Shown one piece after another: positions 26,469 through 34,990 of a DNA stretch of 64,000 nucleotides. The notes under the pieces are model-generated. The model was not told where the DNA came from, ran no database searches, and saw only the letters and a list, made by a program, of their open reading frames with translations. Where the stretch lies: NCBI GenBank assembly GCA_905236635.1, contig CAJOCJ010000003.1, forward strand, positions 1 through 64,000, written 5' to 3'. A program made the translations under genes and the position numbers. The DNA is from an uncultured Bacteroidales bacterium (GTDB taxonomy: Bacteria > Bacteroidota > Bacteroidia > Bacteroidales > F082). Every line of letters begins with the position of its first letter. The stretch's first letter is position 1.

Positions 26469-29432
26469 TTAAACTTTTTTATTGATTTTTCTAACAATTT
26501 CATTATGACCAACAATGGCTTCGGCAGTCTCAATGGCTGTTATCGATACACCGCAGAAACCATGTATGTTGACGTTCTGTCCGGTAAGGTAAAGGTTTTT
26601 AACCTTAGTGAATACTGACATCTGTGAAAGCATGAGGTTGTTGCTGTCTTTCTGGAAGCCGTAGTTCGAACCATACTTGTTGCCATAGAAATCGCGTATG
26701 GTAAGAGGGGAGGAGGCAAACGAGAACTCAATGGCGTCGCGGATTTCCGGATAGATATTTTCAACGAGATCTAACAGTTTTTCTGTCATCTGCCGTTTCC
26801 ATATCTCATACTCCTCGCCACGATGTCCGGTCATAGTATTTCCCCATTGTTTCACCTGTTCAAACTCCATCGGACTTATGATAATCATTGTATCCGCAAA
26901 TGCACCTTGATTTGTAACTGGCGGCGTCACACTCATAAACTGATTTGGCCAATCCATTTGATTATCAATGTAATAGCACGGATGGTTGATGTATTTGAAA
27001 GTGTTTTTCTTGAATTTTATATAAACTTTAAAACTCGAGACCGACTCTGGAACTGAATGAATCCTTTTCTTAAAAGCAGTCGAAAATGCATCTTCAGAAA
27101 TGACTTTCAACAGCACATCAGGATGCACGTCGGAGATGTAATGGTCGGCATGATAACTGTTGCCATTTTTAGTTAAAACATCTGTAACTAAATGATTATC
27201 AACATTTATTTTGACAACTTCCTCATTCGCTAAAACCTTTCCGCCTCCGTTCTCTATCACTTCTTTCAACAGATCGGCCATCTGCTGACTGCCATCGACA
27301 AACTGGAAAGTGCCGTTGATATGCAGAACACTCAAAAGAGCATTAAAAAATGCCGGAGTCATGTCTTCCACACCACCGAAAAGCGGACTTAAATACACCA
27401 ATAATCTCTTTAACTTTGGATTTTGTATGTATTTGTTAATCAAGATGTTATATGGTTTCAAAAAATCTTCGCTAAGTTTGGCAAAATTTGGTTCGGATGA
27501 GCTTTCACGAAGATAATAAAGGTCTTCCTCTTGGGACAACTCAAAGAGTTTTTCAATGTAATTCCTAATATTTTCAGCCTCTTCAGGGAATATATCTGAA
27601 AGATAATTTATCAGGTTTTCTTTTCCTTTAGGGAGATGATATGTCGCATTATCGTCAGCGATAGTAACTTCGTCACATGAATCGGCATCGGTCGGCAAGA
27701 GGTGTAATTTTTTCGTAATACCAAGATAATCAAATATTTGCTTGAGATTGCCGCCTTCGTTGAAACCTCCGAAGATGTGCATTCCTGTCGCAAAACTAAC
27801 CCCATGACGTTTGAAGGTCTGCAATCCGCCTCCGATTATGGCGTTCTTCTCCAAAACCGTCACCTTGTATCCTTCTTTCGAGAGAATCGCACCTGTAACA
27901 AGTCCGCCCAGACCGCCACCGATGACTAATACCGACTTCTTGTTAGCGTCTATGATTTGTTTTTTAATGACTTGTTCACCAATTAGTTGAGAGCAGACAG
28001 TCATCGTTCCTACCAGCACTCCCAACATACCGTGTGAGTTGATGTTTTGACCGACCAAGAAGAGATTTGGCACTTTTGTCCTAAAGGATACACGTCCTGC
28101 AATGCCTTTGTTCACGTCTTTGGCAAGTCCGTATATTGACCCATCGGGAGTGGAGGTGTAGTCGCGATAGGTGAGAGGTGTGGCGGCATGATAATCGGCT
28201 ATTGTGTCGCGTAATCCAGGGAAATCTTTCTCGACAGAATCCAAGAGTCGCTCTGCCATCTCGTGCTTGAAATGCTCATAATCAGCACCTCTGTTGCCGA
28301 TACTAGTGTCTTTCCATCTCTTTAAAGCGTCTATCGACATATATGAAAGAATCACGCCGCTTTTTGCGAATTTAGGACTTTTCTCATGGCAATAGTGCAT
28401 ATAAAGATAACCGGTAGGCCATTTCTCATCAACGATTCCACTCATCTCCCATGGCGTAACTGATTGAAAACCATAGAAATTGGAGTTGAGATAAGGCATG
28501 GCCTCATCCTTGAAACGAAGATAGAGCGAGAATACGGAGTTGGTGTTGCCGATGTCTCTAATTCTTGTCTTATAAGCTTCGTTGAAGACTGTATCGTCAA
28601 CAATATCAATGACTTGCTTCGGATTGATGTCAGATATGACTACGTCGGCAGGATAAAAACTGCCGTTTGCGGTCATGACGCCTTTCGCCATCTTGTTTTC
28701 GATGACTATTTTAGTCACCTTCTGCCGTGTCAGCACTCTTCCGCCATAATGTAAAAGCCTGTCATTCAATGCCTTGGCTATGGTGTCGCTGCCTCCTACA
28801 ATTCTATAAGCGCCGTTGTTGTAGAAATCGAAGATAAAGGCGTGGACCGCAAACGGCGTCTTGTCTTTCTCAGCAGAATATAGCGAAAGATTACCGACCA
28901 ACACATTTCTTAGTAGCGGATCGGTGATGGTATTATCAATTATCTCATTTAAACTCTTGAATAACAATTCGTTACTCTGGAAATAGCTGTCGTCATCAAG
29001 GAGTTTCAAATCTCTAAATGGCGATAATTCTGCCACCTGTTCGACTAGTTCGCAATAATGTTCCAAATTCTTGCGCTGATCGGGGAAACGCTCCGAAAAA
29101 TGCTCAATGAAAGCCTCGCGACCATTAGGGAATGCGAACTTTTCACTATTCAAGGAAACGATGTCGTATGCATTTTCATCGAGGCGGTTGACTTCTATCT
29201 TATCTTTGATTTCCAAATAGTTAAGATAATTAGAAAGCACCTTGCCGTCGTCAAGACTGCCGATGAAATGCATGCCGGTCTCAAACTTCATACCATCACG
29301 CTGGAAGCACTGCAAACAGCCACCGATTTGGCCCGCCTGCTCCAAGATAGTGACGTCATAGCCGTTTTTTGCCAAGATGACGCCAGTGGAGAGTCCACCC
29401 AAACCGCTTCCTATGATGATACATTTTTTCAT
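26469..29432 (-). CDS. Tandem CrtI/RetSat-like FAD oxidoreductase fusion
   Basis: One 987-residue chain carries two complete phytoene-desaturase-like units. The first FAD fingerprint, IIIGSGLGGLSTGVILAKNG, starts at residue 5; the second, VLVIGGGLGGLVTGAILSKEG, starts near 501. Each unit ends with the C-terminal family block (NLFLVGQNINSHGMLGV and NLYLTGQNVNIHGFCGV). The halves are alike but clearly diverged, so this is an old duplication and not an assembly repeat. Relatives desaturate, saturate or isomerise polyenes (carotenoid desaturase, CrtISO, retinol saturase). Polyketide-type polyenes do not need a desaturase, so an isomerase or chain-editing role is plausible. It is the last gene of the main unit and overlaps the MMPL fusion gene by four bases. 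Confidence 0.85.
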   Translation of the reverse strand: MKKCIIIGSGLGGLSTGVILAKNGYDVTILEQAGQIGGCLQCFQRDGMKFETGMHFIGSLDDGKVLSNYLNYLEIKDKIEVNRLDENAYDIVSLNSEKFAFPNGREAFIEHFSERFPDQRKNLEHYCELVEQVAELSPFRDLKLLDDDSYFQSNELLFKSLNEIIDNTITDPLLRNVLVGNLSLYSAEKDKTPFAVHAFIFDFYNNGAYRIVGGSDTIAKALNDRLLHYGGRVLTRQKVTKIVIENKMAKGVMTANGSFYPADVVISDINPKQVIDIVDDTVFNEAYKTRIRDIGNTNSVFSLYLRFKDEAMPYLNSNFYGFQSVTPWEMSGIVDEKWPTGYLYMHYCHEKSPKFAKSGVILSYMSIDALKRWKDTSIGNRGADYEHFKHEMAERLLDSVEKDFPGLRDTIADYHAATPLTYRDYTSTPDGSIYGLAKDVNKGIAGRVSFRTKVPNLFLVGQNINSHGMLGVLVGTMTVCSQLIGEQVIKKQIIDANKKSVLVIGGGLGGLVTGAILSKEGYKVTVLEKNAIIGGGLQTFKRHGVSFATGMHIFGGFNEGGNLKQIFDYLGITKKLHLLPTDADSCDEVTIADDNATYHLPKGKENLINYLSDIFPEEAENIRNYIEKLFELSQEEDLYYLRESSSEPNFAKLSEDFLKPYNILINKYIQNPKLKRLLVYLSPLFGGVEDMTPAFFNALLSVLHINGTFQFVDGSQQMADLLKEVIENGGGKVLANEEVVKINVDNHLVTDVLTKNGNSYHADHYISDVHPDVLLKVISEDAFSTAFKKRIHSVPESVSSFKVYIKFKKNTFKYINHPCYYIDNQMDWPNQFMSVTPPVTNQGAFADTMIIISPMEFEQVKQWGNTMTGHRGEEYEIWKRQMTEKLLDLVENIYPEIRDAIEFSFASSPLTIRDFYGNKYGSNYGFQKDSNNLMLSQMSVFTKVKNLYLTGQNVNIHGFCGVSITAIETAEAIVGHNEIVRKINKKV

Positions 29433-32400
29433 TTTATAAAAGATTGATTATCAATTAAATAATCATATTTTGTTGCAATACTATCGTCATTTACAAAATG
29501 TAAATTATCTGGAATATAACTACAATGAGATGCAATCAAATACTTGTCTTCATCAGCTTCAAAAGCGTAAATCTGAGTGTCGCGATGCACCAAAGCAAGC
29601 GTCCATGCCAATTCTCCATAACCACTATTTGTTATAGCTATAGTGTTGTAATTCAATGAGTTGATTTCTTCGGAATGAGTTTTAATTATCTTTAAGTTTG
29701 TTCGGACAACACGTTCAACAGCAGAGCCTTTGTATATGTATTTGTACTTAACTAAAGGCATGACATAATCCACGTCTTCGCGTTGCTTCCTTATCTCTTC
29801 AAGATGGTTGATGTATAATTCATGGAAATGCGACCTTAACTCTTTGGCATCCATGGACTTGACCTCTGTCGCCGACATTCTATGACCCACTTCGACATAG
29901 AGATTTCCTTCTCTTAAGACGAAGTCATTCTTAGGCATCACATCGCGTGCGCCATGGATAAACACCGGCAAGATGTCGACATTCAATGCTTGTGCCAACT
30001 GAAAAGCGCCTTTGTGGAAACGTAATATCTCGCAGGTCACCGAACGTGTGCCTTCTGGGAAGACGACGACGGAATAGCCTCTGTTTACTAGACTCTGCAG
30101 ACGCTCGACGTTCTTGTCATAGCCATCCGAGACAGGGTAGAACTCGGCAAAACGGATGATGACGCCGTAAATCGGATTTTTCCACACCCAGTCGGCGGTC
30201 AATAGCACAACTTTGGGATTCAGCATCATGACACATAGTAGGTCGAGGTGCGACTGGTGGTTTGCTATGATAACAGCAGGCTTGTCGAAGGTCTCGCCAT
30301 ATTTGTTTTCAAGATGGAACTTCACGCCAGGCAACAACTTCAGGGCTATACGCATGAAACCGCATATCATCTGGTGATAACGATAGCGTTTGTTCTTCGT
30401 CCTGGGCCATAACACAATGTAGATCAACGTCAAAGGTGTGACGACGACGAAGGCTGCTATGAAAAAGACGATTAACATCAATGCTGTGTAAAGCATGCGT
30501 TTCAGAGTCAATGGCACCTCGCGAAGCTTGCCTTTCTTCTTGGTGAGCCAGCCGAAAACAATAGGAGGGAGGTAACACGCCATAAACACGACAGTAGCCA
30601 TACCGATGATTGCTACCTCTGCCAACGACCGCATCGCAGGATGTTTCGCGAAAATCAGCGTGCCGATGCCGATAAACATCAGGATTCCCGACAAAATCAC
30701 GCTGTTGCGATAGTTTTTCAGCATTTTCTTGCCGTAAGCGTACTCGTAGAGCAGCCCTTCGGTTATAAATATGGTGTAATCGTCGCCCTGACCGAAGATG
30801 AACGTCGCCAAGATGATGTTCACGATATTGAACTTTATAGAGCTTAAGTTCATGATTCCCAATATCCACATCCATCCGACAGTGAGCGGCAAAAATGCGA
30901 GAATCGACAGCTCCAGGCGGCCGAATGAGAGACATAGGAAGAAGAACACCACTATGCTGCAGACATATAAAATATAATCAAAGTCATCGGACAATGCCGA
31001 AACGAGGTTATTGCCCACGTCGCTGATGCTGAAAGCGTATACACTCCCTGAACCAATCATATTTCTTATTTGCCCCTTCATCTCTTCCGCCTCGTCGGTT
31101 GGAACGCGGACGAAGTTGACTATCCTAGTCAAAGTGTCGTGCTGTAGAGTATAAGTCTTGCAAAGCTCAGTCAAGACTTCCATCTCATCTGCCGACTTTG
31201 TAACATATTGTTTGTCAATATTTTGTGTAAAAACATTAAATGCGTCAACAGTAAAGCCGACCTTAACGGCTTCGTTTCTGACATCCTCAACTATTCCTGC
31301 GTGGTTATTCCAGAAGTCAGTCCATTTTTCGAGCGATTGCTGCTGTTTTTCAATTGATGGCAGCAGTCCGTTAGGGCCGGAAACTGTCATTAAACCATCT
31401 GAATTATCCAAGAGATCTACGATACTCTCGTTTTGCTCTAAAGCCTTTTCAAAATCGGCGTTTTCCGAAACCAAATAAATCAAATCGGTCTCGCCATCTT
31501 TCTGCATAGACTCGCTCAACAACGCCAGGTCTTCTTTCTGTTGCGCCGTCATGTAATTGATGTTGTGCAAGTCGGCATCGAATGAGGTGCCGCCACTGAA
31601 GTAGCTGAGTATCAATGTGATAATGACTATAGGCCAGAAGGCAGATAGCTTGATTTTACGCCATCTTTCGGAAGGCTCCTTGCCGCTGTCGACGAATAGT
31701 TTGTGTGTTTTCTTCGGTGAGACTGCAAACAATGGCAGGAATACCATCACGAAAAGTATCGTTCCGACGAGCATCAGCGCGCCGAAGAGTCCCAGGTCGT
31801 GCATCGCCTCGGCTTTCACGAAGATCAGACAGGCAAAGGCCGCCACTGTGGTGATATTGCCGATGACAAGAGGCTGGACCACGTCTTTCAGCGCCTCGCG
31901 TTTGTTGGGCTCCTGCTTGATATGGTCGAGATAATGCAAAGGATAATTCACGGCGATGCCGACAATCACTGAGCCTATGCCCACTACGATGATGGAGATG
32001 CTGGTCTTGAACAGAGCTATCACCGCCAATGCGAAAACCCAGCCGAATAGGATGGAGATGCCAAGCCACAAGAGATTGCGTTTTCTCGCCATAGTAAACA
32101 TCAAGATGCTGAAAATCAGCACTATGGCGAGTGATATGGAGAGGAAACTGTCGTTTTTCACCCTCTGTGCGTTAGTGACCGCGATAGTCGGTGCTCCAAC
32201 AGCAGAGATCTTCACATTTTGATGGTCTTGCATCGTCATTTTGATAACATCATCCATCAAAGTGACTAGAACTGCGTTGTTTTTGGTGTCGCTACCTGAG
32301 AAAGGCGAGGAGAAAAACGCAAACGCCTTGTCCGCCGCCTCGTTGAAGAGATACTCATCTTCAACGCGATAACCCTCGGCGGCGTTCAGCGCCGTGAGTC

Positions 32401-32947
32401 GTTGAAGGGTAGGCGAATACAGATTCAAAGGGTCCGATTTCACGCCTTCAATGACGACGCTAGCCGTCGGAAACGCCAGCATTCGCCTGATGTTCTGCAT
32501 GCATGTCGCCACATAGTCGGGCTCTGCAAGCAATGAGTCCATACGCCTGTAGTCTTTGTCAGTTAAGAACAAAGGCTGGTTTTCTCTTATGAAATCGATG
32601 GCATCGAATACCAAGCCGTCGTCAACTTTACAACGTAAGTCGTTGACCAACAGCGCTGTATCTAAGTCATGCCAGTTTCTCTCGAAGTCATCGACAGTGT
32701 TCATCAGCTCATCCATGTCGTCGCCCGAGAAGATGATAGTAATCTGTCCTTGGTTGCTTAAATCGTCGTAAACCGAGGTATAACGCTCCTTCTCAGGATC
32801 TGATGGCAAAAAATCTGCTATGTTCTCCTTATAATTCAATTTCAATGCCGAGACAACGCATAAGGCGCTGATTATCAATAATAAAACTATTGATAAAACC
32901 TTCTTCCCAGCCAAGAAATCATATATTCTAAGGAAAAACTTAGTCAT
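29429..32947 (-). CDS. MMPL exporter fused to a PlsC-like acyltransferase and a Rossmann-like tail
   Basis: A 1172-residue multidomain membrane protein. Residues 1-800 form an RND/MMPL exporter with a first transmembrane helix at 17-35, helix bundles near 265-410 and 655-800 and large periplasmic loops; GQGDDYTIFITEGLL holds the proton-relay-type acidic pair. A further helix pair (816-850) leads to a PlsC-like domain with NHQSHLD (His897, Asp902) and FPEGTRS (963-969). The last ~75 residues (NSGYGELAWTLALVHRDTQIYAFEADEDK) look like a degraded class I methyltransferase or other Rossmann unit. Aryl-polyene clusters have separate MMPL exporters and acyltransferases; here export and lipid attachment are in one chain. 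Confidence 0.85.
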   Translation of the reverse strand: MTKFFLRIYDFLAGKKVLSIVLLLIISALCVVSALKLNYKENIADFLPSDPEKERYTSVYDDLSNQGQITIIFSGDDMDELMNTVDDFERNWHDLDTALLVNDLRCKVDDGLVFDAIDFIRENQPLFLTDKDYRRMDSLLAEPDYVATCMQNIRRMLAFPTASVVIEGVKSDPLNLYSPTLQRLTALNAAEGYRVEDEYLFNEAADKAFAFFSSPFSGSDTKNNAVLVTLMDDVIKMTMQDHQNVKISAVGAPTIAVTNAQRVKNDSFLSISLAIVLIFSILMFTMARKRNLLWLGISILFGWVFALAVIALFKTSISIIVVGIGSVIVGIAVNYPLHYLDHIKQEPNKREALKDVVQPLVIGNITTVAAFACLIFVKAEAMHDLGLFGALMLVGTILFVMVFLPLFAVSPKKTHKLFVDSGKEPSERWRKIKLSAFWPIVIITLILSYFSGGTSFDADLHNINYMTAQQKEDLALLSESMQKDGETDLIYLVSENADFEKALEQNESIVDLLDNSDGLMTVSGPNGLLPSIEKQQQSLEKWTDFWNNHAGIVEDVRNEAVKVGFTVDAFNVFTQNIDKQYVTKSADEMEVLTELCKTYTLQHDTLTRIVNFVRVPTDEAEEMKGQIRNMIGSGSVYAFSISDVGNNLVSALSDDFDYILYVCSIVVFFFLCLSFGRLELSILAFLPLTVGWMWILGIMNLSSIKFNIVNIILATFIFGQGDDYTIFITEGLLYEYAYGKKMLKNYRNSVILSGILMFIGIGTLIFAKHPAMRSLAEVAIIGMATVVFMACYLPPIVFGWLTKKKGKLREVPLTLKRMLYTALMLIVFFIAAFVVVTPLTLIYIVLWPRTKNKRYRYHQMICGFMRIALKLLPGVKFHLENKYGETFDKPAVIIANHQSHLDLLCVMMLNPKVVLLTADWVWKNPIYGVIIRFAEFYPVSDGYDKNVERLQSLVNRGYSVVVFPEGTRSVTCEILRFHKGAFQLAQALNVDILPVFIHGARDVMPKNDFVLREGNLYVEVGHRMSATEVKSMDAKELRSHFHELYINHLEEIRKQREDVDYVMPLVKYKYIYKGSAVERVVRTNLKIIKTHSEEINSLNYNTIAITNSGYGELAWTLALVHRDTQIYAFEADEDKYLIASHCSYIPDNLHFVNDDSIATKYDYLIDNQSFIK

Positions 32948-33692
32948 GACGCCTCCTCGCTCTTCTTATCAGCCTTGAAGGCAGTCCGTAAAACAACGCC
33001 AATATGCACAAAACAGTGTTTAACACGCTGATTCTCAAGAAGTCCCAGAATGGGCGGAAATGTGTCACGCGTTCCTCGGCTTTCGGATAGAACACGTTTA
33101 TTTTGATAGGTATCAGGTCAACACCGCGCCACGCCGCTCCCACCAAAAGCTCAAGCTCAGCCTCGTAACGCGAGGTCAGAAGCTTCAGGTTCGGCAGGCT
33201 ATTCAAGGGATACAGACGATAGCCAGTCTGTGTGTCGGGCAACTTGACGCCCGTCTGGATCTTGAACCAGAAATTGGAAAACTTGTTCGCGAAGGTGTTC
33301 TTTCCAGGCATATTCTCTTCGTTGAGGTTACGGCTTCCAACTATCAAAGCCCCGGGATGCTGATTAAATGCCTTGATAAACAATTGGATATCTCTTGGAA
33401 AATGCTGTCCGTCGGAGTCTATGGTTATGACGTATTCGAAACCGAGCTCCTTGGCTTTTTCAAAGCCTTGTCTCAAAGCATAGCCCTTGCCGCGGTTTCT
33501 GCCGTAGCTCACCACTTTTATCCTCTCTCCAAACGAGGCCAAAATCTCACTGGAATTGTCGGTGCATCCGTCGTTTACCACAATGACATTGGGGCAGAAC
33601 TGCAACGTGCGTTCCACTACATCACGTAGTGTGCCGGCGTTGTTGTAAGTCGGCATGACCACGCATAGTCCCGATGTCTTAGAGTCGTTCAT
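32940..33692 (-). CDS. GT2-family glycosyltransferase in the pigment cluster
   Basis: Inverting GT-A glycosyltransferase of 250 residues, resembling dolichol-phosphate mannose synthase-type GT2 enzymes: VVMPTYNNAGTLRDVVE at the N terminus, VIVVNDGCTDNSSEIL, the DxD-like TIDSDGQHFP, and NTGYRLYPL-type block TQTGYRLYPLNSLP. A C-terminal hydrophobic stretch (VLNTVLCILALFYGLP) suggests membrane association. It overlaps both neighbours (8 and 14 bases), typical of a coupled operon. Aryl-polyene clusters generally encode such a GT2, which may place a sugar on the pigment's lipid anchor. The acceptor is not known. Confidence 0.88.
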   Translation of the reverse strand: MNDSKTSGLCVVMPTYNNAGTLRDVVERTLQFCPNVIVVNDGCTDNSSEILASFGERIKVVSYGRNRGKGYALRQGFEKAKELGFEYVITIDSDGQHFPRDIQLFIKAFNQHPGALIVGSRNLNEENMPGKNTFANKFSNFWFKIQTGVKLPDTQTGYRLYPLNSLPNLKLLTSRYEAELELLVGAAWRGVDLIPIKINVFYPKAEERVTHFRPFWDFLRISVLNTVLCILALFYGLPSRLIRRARRRHD

Positions 33693-34032
33693 AACTGAAA
33701 ATCAACGATATTTTTGCATAAATGATGGCATCGTCGCTCACCACGACCTGCGCCTTGCATTCGTTTTCGTCTTCAACAATATTCGTGAAATCGTATCTTA
33801 TCTTTTTGCCTTCTTGAGGAATTATGACAGAAAGGAATTTCACATTTTTCACGGTTTTAAGATAAAGCTTGCGACCGAGTTTCTTTTCGAGTAGTTCTCC
33901 TGCTGTCTGGATGACGCAAACACCAGGCGTTATTGGATTTCCCGGGAAGTGTGCCTTGTAAATCGGATGTTCGGGATTTGTACGCAAACCGTCGGTGTCC
34001 TCAAGAATGAAAAAGTCGTCAATCAATCGCAT
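33679..34032 (-). CDS. FabZ-like hot-dog dehydratase (first of two)
   Basis: Small hot-dog-fold protein of 117 residues. HFPGNPITPGVCVIQTAGELLE is the FabZ/FabA active-site block with the catalytic His and, in the helix, the acidic residue. KNVKFLSVIIPQEGKKIRY is the second conserved strand. It would remove water from the 3-hydroxyacyl-ACP intermediate, yielding one double bond per extension cycle. It is shorter than housekeeping FabZ (about 145-150 residues) and matches the short ApeI-type dehydratases of aryl-polyene clusters. It overlaps the LolA-like gene by 10 bases and the GT2 gene by 14. Confidence 0.85.
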   Translation of the reverse strand: MRLIDDFFILEDTDGLRTNPEHPIYKAHFPGNPITPGVCVIQTAGELLEKKLGRKLYLKTVKNVKFLSVIIPQEGKKIRYDFTNIVEDENECKAQVVVSDDAIIYAKISLIFSYERL

Positions 34033-34616
34033 AACTCATTGATTTTCATATCGTAAAACTGTATCAGCGTCACGTCACCTCCTGCCTCTGTCATCTCCAC
34101 TTTTTTTATGATGTTGTCATCTTTGCTGAAATAGAAAGTCAGCATGGAAAACATACGCTTCATGTCGCGTTTCTTTGGAGTCATTTCGGCTTTCCAAAAT
34201 CCGTCAATATCTTTAATATCAACGTCAAACGTGGTTTTGTCGAAAAGTTTCTTGCCTGTGGCGCTGCTCATGATGATGTTTACAATACCTTGATACATCC
34301 TTCCAGACTTCGCATCGAGAACCTCTTCAACGCCGTCGGTTATTTTCGTCATTTCTTTTCCATTGACAACCAGGGCAAAAGAGTATGGAGATGTGTACTC
34401 CCAGCGCATCTTATCGGGTGCGTCATAACTCATAAGTCCTTCAGATACTGCTGGTTCTGACAGCATCGCAATGGTTTTTTGCTGTGTGAAATGGCATTGC
34501 ATACACTGCATCGAAGCGGCAGCTTGCGTCAGCATATCAACGACCTCGTCTTGTGTCTGCGCAAAGCCGATTAGACTTGTAAGTGTTAGTATGACAATGA
34601 GATACAGCTTTTTCAT
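34023..34616 (-). CDS. LolA-like outer-membrane lipid carrier
   Basis: Periplasmic protein of 197 residues with a cleavable signal peptide (LIVILTLTSLIGFAQ). The fold pattern is that of LolA: the hydrophobic cup strands GLMSYDAPDKMRWEYTSPYSF, the KEMTKITDG turn and the strand FYFSKDDNIIKKVEMTEAGGD. Cluster-borne LolA homologues are a fixed partner of MMPL exporters in aryl-polyene loci and are thought to ferry the lipid-linked pigment to the outer membrane. This is a paralogue for the pathway and is not evidence of a lipoprotein-sorting operon, since no LolCDE genes are nearby. Two cysteines in MQCMQCHF are unusual and could pair. Confidence 0.85.
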   Translation of the reverse strand: MKKLYLIVILTLTSLIGFAQTQDEVVDMLTQAAASMQCMQCHFTQQKTIAMLSEPAVSEGLMSYDAPDKMRWEYTSPYSFALVVNGKEMTKITDGVEEVLDAKSGRMYQGIVNIIMSSATGKKLFDKTTFDVDIKDIDGFWKAEMTPKKRDMKRMFSMLTFYFSKDDNIIKKVEMTEAGGDVTLIQFYDMKINELCD

Positions 34617-34617
34617 T

Positions 34618-34989
34618 TTATTTCATGCTAATTAAGAAACAACCTGCAACGATGAGAAAAACGCCAATCCATCTGGTAAACGGGATGGCTTCGCTGAACA
34701 TAAAATAAGCCAATATCATGCCAAAGATAAAACTTAGACTTGATAGGGGATAGGCCTGGCTGAATGGTAGTTTTTTCAATGCATACGTCCAAAGCAACAG
34801 CGACGATAGGAAAAATGCTATCATACCAAGAATGATCAGGCCATTTTGTATAGTCAAATCCTTGATATAAGCCCAGGACCACTCAAATTCATTTCGGTGA
34901 ACTCTGTTCAGAAACAATTTGAACATCGCCTGTCCGGCCGCCAAAGTGCTAGTTTGCAACATTATCAATATGAAATATCTCCACCACAT
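34618..34989 (-). CDS. Small four-helix DMT/SMR-type membrane protein
   Basis: 123 residues with four predicted membrane helices (about 5-20, 40-65, 72-92, 100-120). The stretch LKKLPFSQAYPLSSLSFIFGMILAYF and the ending RWIGVFLIVAGCFLISMK are typical of EamA/small-multidrug-resistance-like proteins such as ArnE/ArnF, which flip lipid-linked sugars. It probably works as a dimer. Between LolA and the ketosynthase gene, with 1-base spacers, it may help flip a glycosylated or lipid-linked intermediate made by the GT2. Confidence 0.7.
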   Translation of the reverse strand: MWWRYFILIMLQTSTLAAGQAMFKLFLNRVHRNEFEWSWAYIKDLTIQNGLIILGMIAFFLSSLLLWTYALKKLPFSQAYPLSSLSFIFGMILAYFMFSEAIPFTRWIGVFLIVAGCFLISMK

Positions 34990-34990
34990 G

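Noticed and set aside
26469-29432. Carotenoid biosynthesis gene
   Set aside because: The CrtI-like protein alone suggests carotenoids, but no crtB, crtE or lycopene-cyclase gene is near, and the neighbours are KS/ACP genes.
34023-34616. Housekeeping lolA
   Set aside because: It is within the pigment operon next to the dehydratase and MMPL genes, so it is taken as the pathway carrier, although it could double as the general one.
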